Assembly (NCBI RefSeq): GCF_024626475.1
Contig: NZ_JANKHH010000004.1
Span: 124,001 to 188,000, forward strand
Length of the DNA stretch: 64,000 bases
From: Parerythrobacter lacustris
Lineage (GTDB): Bacteria; Pseudomonadota; Alphaproteobacteria; Sphingomonadales; Sphingomonadaceae
Direction: 5' to 3'
Part shown: positions 39,021 through 46,962 of the stretch, one piece after another
Layout of the letters: the number at the start of each line of letters is the position of its first letter
Position numbering within the stretch: position 1 is the first letter of the stretch
Notes under the pieces: model-generated
Database searches by the model: none
What the model was told of the DNA's origin: nothing
What the model saw: the letters and a program-made list of their open reading frames with translations, nothing else
Made by a program: the position numbers and the translations under genes

Positions 39021-40199
39021 TCAAGCGATTCCGCCGTTTCCGAGCAGATAGACCGGAACAGGCGTTCCCGCTTTGACCCCTGCACATCCCTCCGGCCGTT
39101 CGATAAGGCAATCCGCTGCAGCGAGAGCGGCCAATCCGCTGCTGTCCTGCTGGTCGAGTGGCACGGGGCCGCTCGGTTCCAGTCGAGCGCGGACGAATTC
39201 ACGCCGTGCCCCAACTGCCGGCAGATCGTCACCCGCGGGCAGGTGGATGCACTGTGGTGCAATCGCCGTGGCTCCCAGCATCGCCCGGATCGCGGGAAGG
39301 GCAAACAGATAGCCGGTGACATAGCTGCTGACCGGGTTTCCCGGCAGGCCGAGGATCAGCTGCCTGCCGCGTTTCGCCGCCATCAGCGGTTTGCCCGGCT
39401 TCATCGCCACCCGCCAGAAGTCGATCGACGCACCAAACTCTTCGAGCGCCGGGCGCACGAGGTCGTGATCACCCACCGAAGCCCCGCCGCTGACGATGAT
39501 CAGATCCGAATCGCGGGCATCGTCGATCGCTCTGGCGATGGCATCGAGCCGGTCGGGCAAGGGGGGAGGGGTCGCGACTGTGCAGGCCTCGGTGCGGCAC
39601 ATTGCGGCAAGCATGGCGCCATTGCTGGCCGGAATGGTACCGATGTTTGATGTAGCTTCCGCTTCTGCAAGCTCGTCTCCGCATTCGAAGATGGTCACCA
39701 GCGGGCGGGTGTGGACCGTTACTTCGCAAATTCCGCCCGCCAGCAGGAGCGCGAGCCCGGCCGGTCCGATCCGCTCTCCCTTCGCCCGTAACCGGGCTCC
39801 CTGTGCAAAGTCGAAACCCTTGCGGCGAATGTGGTTTCCGGGTGCCACGGGCTCCTGTGCGATCAGGTCGTCTCCGGAGAGTTCGGCGTTCTCCTTGATC
39901 AGAACTCCTTCGGCTCCGTTCGGCATGACCGCTCCGGTCGAGATCCTTGTCGCCTGTCCTTCCGCAATCGACCCGGCGAAAGGCGCGCCGCAGCGGCTTT
40001 CGCCGACGATCGTCCAGGGGCCAGCACCAGCCACTGCGAAGCCGTCCATTGCCGAGAGGTCGGCCGGGGGCTGGGTCCGCTTCGCCAAAACATCCGCTGC
40101 GCTATATCGACCTGAAGCATCGCGCACCGGGATTGTTTCGAGTCCGGTCGGCGTAACGATGCGCGCCAGCTGCGTCTGCGCCTCTTCCAGCGTCAACAT
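39021..40199 (-). CDS. moeA: Molybdopterin molybdenumtransferase
   Basis: 392 residues. MoeA inserts molybdate into adenylylated molybdopterin in molybdenum cofactor synthesis. The active-site motif PPADLSAMDGFAV (about residues 44-56), IVSGGASVGDHDLV and GKPLMAAKRGRQLILGLPGNPVS are visible. I used the ATG at 40199, one base beyond the moaC stop; an ATG four codons upstream would overlap moaC. Adjacent to moaC on the same strand, so it is a cofactor-synthesis pair. Confidence 0.94.
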   Translation of the reverse strand: MLTLEEAQTQLARIVTPTGLETIPVRDASGRYSAADVLAKRTQPPADLSAMDGFAVAGAGPWTIVGESRCGAPFAGSIAEGQATRISTGAVMPNGAEGVLIKENAELSGDDLIAQEPVAPGNHIRRKGFDFAQGARLRAKGERIGPAGLALLLAGGICEVTVHTRPLVTIFECGDELAEAEATSNIGTIPASNGAMLAAMCRTEACTVATPPPLPDRLDAIARAIDDARDSDLIIVSGGASVGDHDLVRPALEEFGASIDFWRVAMKPGKPLMAAKRGRQLILGLPGNPVSSYVTGYLFALPAIRAMLGATAIAPQCIHLPAGDDLPAVGARREFVRARLEPSGPVPLDQQDSSGLAALAAADCLIERPEGCAGVKAGTPVPVYLLGNGGIA

Positions 40200-40200
40200 G

Positions 40201-40680
40201 CTAGCCGGCATCGCTGCGTGTCCAGTCGCCCGATTTGCCGCCGCGCTTAGCGATGAGCCGGACCTGTTCGATGACCATGCCCTTGTCGATCGCCTTGGCC
40301 ATGTCGTAAATCGTCAGCAGCGCGAGCGATACGGCGGCGAGCGCCTCCATCTCGACCCCGGTCTTGCCGGTAAGCGAAGCCGTGGCGACAGCGCGGATGC
40401 CCTCCGGTTCGATCGCGAAATCGATGCTCACCGCATCGAGCGCCAGTGGATGGCACAACGGAATGAGTTCCCCGGTCCTTTTTGCCGCCATGATCCCGGC
40501 GATGCGCGCCGTGCCGAGAACGTCGCCCTTGGGGGCATTCCCGGCTTCGATGGCGGCGAGAGCTTCGGGCGCGATGCGGATAAAGCCTTCGGCCACTGCC
40601 AGCCGCGCCGTTTCGGCCTTGCTCCCGATATCGACCATGCGCGCGGTGCTCGATGCATCGAGATGGGTCAGCGTGTTCAT
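40201..40680 (-). CDS. moaC: Cyclic pyranopterin monophosphate synthase
   Basis: 159 residues, the normal MoaC length. With MoaA it converts GTP into cyclic pyranopterin monophosphate, the first molybdenum cofactor intermediate. Hallmarks are [23 protein letters not shown] (about 78-100), the [12 protein letters not shown] segment and the C-terminal GGKSGDWTR. It lies one base before moeA. Confidence 0.96.
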   Translation of the reverse strand: MNTLTHLDASSTARMVDIGSKAETARLAVAEGFIRIAPEALAAIEAGNAPKGDVLGTARIAGIMAAKRTGELIPLCHPLALDAVSIDFAIEPEGIRAVATASLTGKTGVEMEALAAVSLALLTIYDMAKAIDKGMVIEQVRLIAKRGGKSGDWTRSDAG

Positions 40681-40868
40681 GCGAGGCTATCCCTGATAAT
40701 TCGGTTGAAAGGCGACACGAAGGCGACACCAAAACGCTGGTTCGACGGCGGTCGCATTTTGCACCTTCAACTACGCTCCGTTCTCGGCGCCCGATCGCCC
40801 GGCAGCGACAGACTTTTCGCAGCATGGGTGGCAGCTTACGGGCGTGTAGGACAGCTCTTTCTGCGCGT

Positions 40869-41654
40869 TCAGCCTTCGAGCAACTGCCGCGTTGCCGCCT
40901 CGACATCGTCCTGCCGCATCAGGCTTTCGCCGACCAGAAAGGTCCGCACGCCGCTAACCGCCAGACGCACGCAATCGGCGTGGCGGTTGATTCCGCTTTC
41001 GCCGACCAGCAACGCGCCTTCGGGTGCGAGCGGGGCGAGCCGCTCGGTTGTGGCGAGATCGGTGGTGAAGGTCTTGAGATTGCGGTTGTTGACCCCGATC
41101 AGGCGCGATTGCAGTGCGTGGGTGCGTTCCATCTCGGCCTCGTCGTGGACTTCAACCAGTACGTCCATTCCGCGCTCCAATGCAGCAGCCTCGATCTCCG
41201 CCATTGCGCCGTCGTCCAGTGCGGCGACGATGATCAGGATCGCGTCCGCCCCGATGCTGCGCGCCTCGGCCACTTGCCACGGATCGACCATGAAATCCTT
41301 GCGCAGGACGGGAAGGCTGCAACTCGCGTGCGCTTCGACCAGATAATCCTCATGCCCCTGGAAGTAAGGCGCATCGGTCAGCACTGAGAGGCAGGCTGCC
41401 CCGCCGCGTTCGTATTGCATCGCGTGCTCATGCGGACGGAAATCGGCGCGGATCAGGCCCTTGGAGGGGGAGGCCTTCTTGATCTCGGCAATCAGTGCGA
41501 AGCCGGTTCCGGCCTTTGCCTCCAAAGCGCTGCGGAAGCCGCGCGGGGCGGTCTGTTCCATCGCAACGGCATCGAGATCGGCGATCGTCGCGAGAGCCTT
41601 TCGAGCAGCCACTTCTTCGCGCTTTGTGGCGCAGATTTCGTCAAGCTTATTCAT
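40869..41654 (-). CDS. trpC: Indole-3-glycerol phosphate synthase
   Basis: 261 residues, (beta/alpha)8 barrel enzyme of tryptophan synthesis. Visible motifs are [15 protein letters not shown] with catalytic Lys and Glu, [33 protein letters not shown] and LVGESGI. It is followed after 188 nt by moaC. That gap contains a short tandem repeat, GAAAGGCGACAC then GAAGGCGACACC (40707-40730), and nothing else I can identify. Upstream it is separated from trpD by a 190 nt inverted-repeat element. Confidence 0.96.
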   Translation of the reverse strand: MNKLDEICATKREEVAARKALATIADLDAVAMEQTAPRGFRSALEAKAGTGFALIAEIKKASPSKGLIRADFRPHEHAMQYERGGAACLSVLTDAPYFQGHEDYLVEAHASCSLPVLRKDFMVDPWQVAEARSIGADAILIIVAALDDGAMAEIEAAALERGMDVLVEVHDEAEMERTHALQSRLIGVNNRNLKTFTTDLATTERLAPLAPEGALLVGESGINRHADCVRLAVSGVRTFLVGESLMRQDDVEAATRQLLEG

Positions 41655-41700
41655 CGGGTCGTGCCTATGGGGAGGCGTGGTGCTGTTGTCGAGGGGGTTG

Positions 41701-41890
41701 GTTTCACGCGGAGGGCGCAGAGGAAAAGAGAGACGCAGAGATGTTGCGCTTTAGGATATGGCGTACTCCGCCGCGAAGCGGCGTTCGGCTTTTCGCCCGC
41801 CAGATTTTCCGGCCGCTTCGCGGCGGGAGTTGCAGGGTTGCCACTGCTTTCCTCCGCGTCTCCCTTCCCTCTGCGATCTCTGCGTGAAAC
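41701..41890. repeat. 190-bp nested inverted-repeat element between trpD and trpC
   Basis: The ends are a perfect 9-nt inverted repeat (GTTTCACGC ... GCGTGAAAC) that extends imperfectly to about 38 nt through CGCAGAGG and GAGACGC motifs. Nested inside are ACTCCGCCGCGAAGCGGC (41765-41782) and GCCGCTTCGCGGCGGGAGT (41812-41830), another near-perfect inverted pair. There is no transposase frame. It resembles a miniature mobile element or REP-type element; transcripts of trpD-trpC would fold strongly here. Confidence 0.75.
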
Positions 41891-41924
41891 ACTGGCCTGG
41901 TGCAGCGCCGAAGGCAAAGCCGCG

Positions 41925-42917
41925 CTATTTCGCCAGCGCGATCCACTTCGCGAGCAGCCTCTTTGCCGAGCCGCTGTCGAGAGCTTCGGCCGCGATGGCT
42001 GCGCCTTCCGCCCAATTCTCCGTCCGGCCTGCGACCATCAGCGCGGCCGCCGTATTGAACTTCACGGTTTCGCGGTAGGCACCGCGCTCGCCATCAAGCA
42101 GCGCGGCGAGGGCGCGGGCGTTGTGCGCCGGATCGCCGCCGCGGATCGCCTCGAGCGGGGCGTGCTCAAGCCCTGCTAAGGTCGCATCGACCCGGCGCAT
42201 GGCGAATTCATGTCCGGCCAAATCGGCCATTTCGTTCCCGCCGGCGAGGCTCAGTTCGTCCAGCCCCTCGTCGCCCGAGACGATGAAGGTCCGGTCGGTC
42301 CCGAGCCGCGCTGCCGCCTCGCCATAGATCGAGACATAGCCGGGGCGGGCGATGCCGATCAGCTGGCGCCTGACCCCGACCGGGTTCGACAACGGCCCCA
42401 TCAGGTTGAAGATCGTGCGCCGGCCCAGCGCTTTGCGGATCGGTTGTATCCGCACCATCGCCGGATGGTGGTTGGGGGCGAAGAGAAAACAGATGCCGAT
42501 TTCGTTCAGCGTCTTTTCCGCAGTGCGCCCCGCCGCCGCCATGTCGAGACCTAGCACTTCGAGCGTGTCCGCCACGCCCGAGAGCGAAGAAATCGCGCGG
42601 TTGCCGTGGCGCGCCACCGGCACGCCGCACGCGGCGACGACCAGTCCTACGGCAGTCGAGACATTCAGTGTGTGATGCCCGTCGCCACCGGTGCCGCACA
42701 CATCGATCGCGTTGTCCGGCCCCGCGACAGGAATATAGCGCGCGCGCAGGGCTCGGGCCGCGCCGGCGATTTCGTCTGCCGTTTCGCTGCGTTCGGTCAT
42801 TGCGAGCAGGAAGCGGGCGATTTCCTCGTCGGTCGCCTCGCCGTCGAGAATCCAGCCGAAGACCTCCTCGGCCTCGGTTTCGCTCATATGCGGAACGGCA
42901 AGGGGAAGGTGCTTCAT
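41925..42917 (-). CDS. trpD: Anthranilate phosphoribosyltransferase
   Basis: 330 residues. It transfers the phosphoribosyl group from PRPP to anthranilate. The PRPP/Mg motif [17 protein letters not shown] (about 73-89), [12 protein letters not shown] and NLMGPLSNP are present. The ATG at 42917 overlaps the trpG stop by 4 nt (ATGA), so TrpG and TrpD are coupled; an upstream in-frame ATG at 42944 lies in trpG. Confidence 0.95.
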   Translation of the reverse strand: MKHLPLAVPHMSETEAEEVFGWILDGEATDEEIARFLLAMTERSETADEIAGAARALRARYIPVAGPDNAIDVCGTGGDGHHTLNVSTAVGLVVAACGVPVARHGNRAISSLSGVADTLEVLGLDMAAAGRTAEKTLNEIGICFLFAPNHHPAMVRIQPIRKALGRRTIFNLMGPLSNPVGVRRQLIGIARPGYVSIYGEAAARLGTDRTFIVSGDEGLDELSLAGGNEMADLAGHEFAMRRVDATLAGLEHAPLEAIRGGDPAHNARALAALLDGERGAYRETVKFNTAAALMVAGRTENWAEGAAIAAEALDSGSAKRLLAKWIALAK

Positions 42918-43513
42918 GCCAGCTCTCGCGTTTCGATCCCGCATAGGCGCAGGAAGTTCGCCAGCAGCGCGTGGCCATGCTCGGTGGCTATGCTTTCCGG
43001 GTGGAACTGCACCCCGTGGATCGGCAGCTCCCGGTGACGGAAGCCCATCACCGCGGTGCCGCCTATGCCGGGAGTTTCGCTGGTCGCATTGACCACCAGC
43101 GTCTCGGGAATGTCCTCGACGATCAGCGAGTGATAGCGGGTCGCGGTGTAGGGAGAGGGGAGCCCAGCGAACACGCCGCTGCCGTCATGTTCGACCGGGC
43201 TGGTCTTGCCGTGCATCAGACCGCCGCGCACCACCCGCCCACCGAAATGCTGCCCGATCGCCTGGTGTCCGAGGCACACGCCGAGCAGTGGCTTCCCGGC
43301 ATCGGCGCAAGCCGCGACGAGGTCGAGGCTGATCCCCGCCTCGTTCGGCGTGCAGGGACCCGGCGAGATCAGGAACCCCTTGGCCCCGCTCGAAATTGCC
43401 TGCCCCGCGCTGATCGCGTCATTGCGCTCGACCCGCACCTCTGCGCCCAGTTCCATCAGGTAGTGGACCAGGTTGAAGGTGAAACTGTCGTAATTGTCGA
43501 TGACGAGGATCAT
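42914..43513 (-). CDS. trpG: Anthranilate synthase component II
   Basis: 199 residues, class I glutamine amidotransferase supplying ammonia to TrpE. The triad is visible: nucleophile Cys in [10 protein letters not shown] (about 80-89) and the His-Glu pair in [10 protein letters not shown] (about 171-180). [12 protein letters not shown] is the oxyanion/glutamine motif. It is directly upstream of trpD but separated from trpE by a REP-like repeat and two unrelated genes. Confidence 0.95.
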   Translation of the reverse strand: MILVIDNYDSFTFNLVHYLMELGAEVRVERNDAISAGQAISSGAKGFLISPGPCTPNEAGISLDLVAACADAGKPLLGVCLGHQAIGQHFGGRVVRGGLMHGKTSPVEHDGSGVFAGLPSPYTATRYHSLIVEDIPETLVVNATSETPGIGGTAVMGFRHRELPIHGVQFHPESIATEHGHALLANFLRLCGIETRELA

Positions 43514-43532
43514 GACGAGATGCTTCCAAAAA

Positions 43533-43620
43533 CCCGTTCGGGCTGAGCTTGTCGAAGCCCAGCCACAAATGCTTGCGACACCTGTTTTGCTTGCCCTTCG
43601 ACAGGCTCAGGGCGAACGGA
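43533..43620. repeat. REP-like inverted repeat upstream of trpG
   Basis: The left arm CCCGTTCGGGCTGAGCTTGT continues through CGAAGCCC, and the right arm CCCTTCGACAGGCTCAGGGC continues through GAACGG. The arms are inverted around a loop of about 40 nt. It is the same family as the element at 18104-18176, with longer spacing. It lies between trpG and the proline iminopeptidase gene and could end or attenuate transcription of the upstream minus-strand genes. Confidence 0.8.
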
Positions 43621-43628
43621 ATATCGGA

Positions 43629-44594
43629 TCAATTCCTTATCTCCGCAAACTCGTCTGTAGCCCGCACCAGGCCGTCGACGATGCCCGGTTCGCTCGCGGC
43701 ATGGCCGGCGTCGTGGACGATGCGCAAGTCGACTTCGGGCCAGGCTTGCTTGAGTTCCCATGCCGAGGTCGGCGGGCAGCAGATGTCGTGGCGGCCCTGC
43801 ACGATGATGCCGGGGATGCCCTTGAGCTTGTGCGCGTCGCGCAGCAGTTGCGCTTCCTCGAGGTAGAAATCGTTGAGGAAGAACCGCGCGCAGATGCGGG
43901 CGAAGGGGACGGCCTTCGAAGGGTCGGCGAAGGCGTCGAGCAGGTCCGGATCGGGCAGCAATGTGGCGACCGAGCCTTCCCACAGCGACCATTCGCGCGC
44001 CGCGGCAAGCCGGGTGGCTTCGTCGTCGCTGGTCAGCCGGTCGTGATAGGCTTGCACCAGATTGCTGCGCTCGGCCTTGGGGATGTGGCCGGAGAATTGC
44101 TCCCACTGCTCGGCCATGATCTCGCTCGCGCCATAGGTGTAGAGCCAGTTCTTCTCCTTCTCGCGCGCGAGGAATACGCCGCGCAGGATGAGTTCGGTGG
44201 TGCGCTCGGGGTATTTCTGGCCATAGGCGAGCGCGAGGGTCGCGCCCCAGCTCCCGCCGAACACCTGCCATGCTTCATGCCCGCACATGGCGCGCAGGCG
44301 CTCGATGTCCTCGACGATGCGCCAGGTATCGTTGTGCTCGATCTCGGCGAAGGGGAGCGACTTGCCGCAGCCGCGCTGGTCGAACAGCAGGACATCGTAG
44401 CGATCGGGGTTCCACTGCCGCCGATGCGCCGGGCCCATTCCGCCGCCCGGGCCGCCGTGGAGGAAAACCGCCGGTTTCGCGCCTGGCGTCCCGACCCGTT
44501 CGTAATAGAGCAAGTGACCTTCGCCCACATCGAGCATGCCGCTCTCATAGGGTTCGATCTCGGGATAGAGCGTGCGGGTGTAGGCGATGGTCAT
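43629..44594 (-). CDS. pip: Proline iminopeptidase
   Basis: 321 residues, alpha/beta-hydrolase (S33) that removes N-terminal proline from peptides. The oxyanion motif HGGPGGGMG (46-54), nucleophile Ser115 in GGSWGATLA, and the late His in VHDAGHAASEPG are visible. I chose the ATG at 44594, which overlaps the upstream glycosidase-like gene by 4 nt; the 119 codons upstream are in another gene. DQRGCGKS after the first strand is typical of the family. Confidence 0.94.
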   Translation of the reverse strand: MTIAYTRTLYPEIEPYESGMLDVGEGHLLYYERVGTPGAKPAVFLHGGPGGGMGPAHRRQWNPDRYDVLLFDQRGCGKSLPFAEIEHNDTWRIVEDIERLRAMCGHEAWQVFGGSWGATLALAYGQKYPERTTELILRGVFLAREKEKNWLYTYGASEIMAEQWEQFSGHIPKAERSNLVQAYHDRLTSDDEATRLAAAREWSLWEGSVATLLPDPDLLDAFADPSKAVPFARICARFFLNDFYLEEAQLLRDAHKLKGIPGIIVQGRHDICCPPTSAWELKQAWPEVDLRIVHDAGHAASEPGIVDGLVRATDEFAEIRN

Positions 44595-45412
44595 TCCTTG
44601 TCCTCTACCACGATCAGCGGACCAAGCGCAGCGCCGCTGTCCATCCGGTCCTTTGCTGGGTCCCACAGGGCGGAGACATTGCCGTCGAGGAACAGCGCGT
44701 TGGGGGTCTTGAGTTCGTCGCGGAAATAGCGCGCGAGCTTGCCGAAGCTGACCGGGTCCTCGGAGATCACGAAATGCGCGCGGCCCTGCGCATCGACGCC
44801 GACGCCGTTGCGGGTCGCCTTGCTCGGTCCGTCGTCGGTGATTTCGGGATGCAGCTTGCCGCCCACCACCAGCATCGGGCCGCTCTGGGTGCCGAACTGC
44901 GGACGGTCGCCGACGTTGGAATAGAAATCCTCCGAAGTGCGCACCGCCCACTTGCCGCCCGACCCGTAGAATACGCCGTTGGGCTGCATGTGGAAATTGC
45001 CCGGTCCTGGGTTGCGGTTGAGCTCCTTCAACCGATTGCCGCCCTCGACGTAATAGCCGACCGGCTTGCCTTCGCCGTCATACATCCCGCCATTTACCGC
45101 AAAGGCGACCGGCGCGGCATCGGCCGCGCGCCCGCCAGCAAGGCTGGCGAAACCGCGATAGGGCGATCCGCCGTCCGGGCCGAGGTCCATCACGATGCGG
45201 TGCTTCGCCGGATCGGCGATGCAATGGGTGAACTTCGCCTGCTCGAAAGTGACGCTGCGGCAGGCTGAGGCGCGCGTCGGGGCCTCCGGCTCTGGAGTCG
45301 CGGTTTCCTCCGCGACGCCGCTGCCGATTTCGGTGCGCATGACAGGCTTGCCCTCCGGCTCGGGCGAGCACGCGGCGAGCAGCGCAAACGTGATGAACGC
45401 CAGATATCTCAT
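44591..45412 (-). CDS. Phosphodiester glycosidase (DUF2233) lipoprotein
   Basis: 273 residues. The signal peptide MRYLAFITFALLAAC has a lipobox (LAAC), so the protein is probably a lipid-anchored envelope protein. After a Glu/Pro/Thr-rich linker comes a domain with AVNGGMYDGEGKPVGYYVEGG (about 103-123), NGVFYG and SGPMLVVGGKLHP, the signature of the NAGPA/DUF2233 phosphodiester glycosidase family. The substrate here is unknown. It overlaps trpE and pip by 4 nt each, an odd placement inside a tryptophan gene run. Confidence 0.85.
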   Translation of the reverse strand: MRYLAFITFALLAACSPEPEGKPVMRTEIGSGVAEETATPEPEAPTRASACRSVTFEQAKFTHCIADPAKHRIVMDLGPDGGSPYRGFASLAGGRAADAAPVAFAVNGGMYDGEGKPVGYYVEGGNRLKELNRNPGPGNFHMQPNGVFYGSGGKWAVRTSEDFYSNVGDRPQFGTQSGPMLVVGGKLHPEITDDGPSKATRNGVGVDAQGRAHFVISEDPVSFGKLARYFRDELKTPNALFLDGNVSALWDPAKDRMDSGAALGPLIVVEDKE

Positions 45413-46944
45413 TGTCCGAACCCCGGCTCGCTGGCGACGCGCACTGCTTCACGCGCCGCGGCCAGTAGCGCGCCCGACTTGGCCTCGCATTCGCGCTGCT
45501 CATACGCAGGGTCGCTGTCGGCGACGATACCCGCGCCCGCCTGAACATGCATGATACCGTCCTTGACCACCGCGGTGCGCAGCACGATGCAGCTGTCGAC
45601 CGATCCGTCGGGCGCGAAATAGCCGACGCCGCCGGCGTAGGCCCCGCGCGTTTCGGGTTCGAGCTCGGCGATGATCTCGCAAGCGCGGATTTTCGGTGCG
45701 CCGCTGACGGTTCCTGCGGGGAAGCCCGCGAACAGCGCGTCGAGCGCGTCATGCCCGGGCGCAAGCTGCCCGACGACGTTGCTGACGATATGCATCACAT
45801 GGCTGTAGCGCTCGATGGTGTAGCTCGCGGTCACCTCGACCGTGCCCTGCCTTGCCACCCGCCCGACGTCGTTGCGGCCGAGGTCGAGCAGCATCAGATG
45901 CTCTGCCCGCTCCTTCGGATCGGCGAGCAGGCTCTCCTCCGCCGCGATATCCTCTGCCGGTGTCGCGCCGCGCGGCCGGGTTCCGGCGATCGGGCGGATA
46001 GTGACCTCGCCGTCGCGGACCCGCACGAGGATTTCGGGGCTCGATCCGACGACCGCAAAGCCGGGCAGGTCGAGGAAATAGAGGAAGGGCGAGGGGTTCA
46101 CCCGGCGCAAGGCGCGGTAGAGCTGGAAAGGCGGCAAGGGGAAGGGGCAGGTGAAGCGCTGCGCCAGCACCACCTGGAAGATGTCGCCCGCCTCGATGTA
46201 GCCCTTGGCGCGTCCGACCATCGCCGCGTAATCGCCCGGCGCCAGCTGCGGCTCGAGCGCCACCGGCGGCTCCTCCGCCAGTCGCGGCTGCGCGGGAGAG
46301 GGCTGTGCCAGCTTGCGCAATGTCTCGTCGATCCGCTCGCCGGCCTGAGACAGGGCTTCTGCCGGATCGCTGTCACCCGGCCACAAGGGCGCGATGGCGA
46401 ACAGGTTCTCCGTCAGCCCGTCGAACACCAGAATGATGGTCGGGCGGACGAACAGCATATCGGGCAGTTCGAGCGCGCTTTGCGGCGCGCGCGGCAGCTT
46501 CTCGACCAGGCCGATCGTCTCGTAGCCGAAGTATCCGACGAGGCAGGCGAGGGCGGGGGGCAGGCCCTCGGGCACGTCGATCCGGCATTCGCCGACCAGC
46601 GCGCGCAAGGCATCGAGCGCGCCCTCGGGACAGGAAACGAAAGCGCTGCGGTCCACCTGCCAATCTCTGTCGATCTCCGCTGCTTCGCCCGAGGCGCGAA
46701 ACACCAGATCGGGGTCGAGCCCGAGTAGACTGTACCGTCCCCGTATCTCGCCGCCTTCGACCGATTCGAGCAGGAAATCGCCGCGACCGGCGACGATGAG
46801 CTTCGCCGCCGCGCCGACCGGCGTCTCGGCATCTGCCACGATCCTGCGCCAGACCAGCGACGCCCGGCCTTCGCCGAGATCGGCGAGGGCGGCTTCGGCG
46901 TTGACGAGACCGGGTGGGACGGATGATCCTTTGCTGGGCAGCAT
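45409..46944 (-). CDS. trpE: Anthranilate synthase component I
   Basis: 511 residues, chorismate-utilising enzyme making anthranilate with TrpG. The chorismate-binding core is seen in SPEILVRVRDGEVTIRPIAGTRPRG, EERAEHLMLLDLGRNDVGRV-like segment and FPAGTVSGAPKIRACEII. N-terminal ESVEGGEIRGRYSLLG carries the tryptophan feedback-site residues. It lies 18 nt downstream of ppiD; no leader peptide or attenuator is visible. Confidence 0.95.
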   Translation of the reverse strand: MLPSKGSSVPPGLVNAEAALADLGEGRASLVWRRIVADAETPVGAAAKLIVAGRGDFLLESVEGGEIRGRYSLLGLDPDLVFRASGEAAEIDRDWQVDRSAFVSCPEGALDALRALVGECRIDVPEGLPPALACLVGYFGYETIGLVEKLPRAPQSALELPDMLFVRPTIILVFDGLTENLFAIAPLWPGDSDPAEALSQAGERIDETLRKLAQPSPAQPRLAEEPPVALEPQLAPGDYAAMVGRAKGYIEAGDIFQVVLAQRFTCPFPLPPFQLYRALRRVNPSPFLYFLDLPGFAVVGSSPEILVRVRDGEVTIRPIAGTRPRGATPAEDIAAEESLLADPKERAEHLMLLDLGRNDVGRVARQGTVEVTASYTIERYSHVMHIVSNVVGQLAPGHDALDALFAGFPAGTVSGAPKIRACEIIAELEPETRGAYAGGVGYFAPDGSVDSCIVLRTAVVKDGIMHVQAGAGIVADSDPAYEQRECEAKSGALLAAAREAVRVASEPGFGQ

Positions 46945-46962
46945 GGCGGGCGGCGTGCGCCC

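Noticed and set aside
40681-40868. Possible gene between moaC and trpC
   Set aside because: No start with a ribosome site and no recognisable peptide; only a short tandem repeat GGCGACAC is seen.
41701-41890. Insertion sequence with transposase
   Set aside because: 190 bp is too short and no transposase-like frame exists; called a non-coding inverted-repeat element instead.
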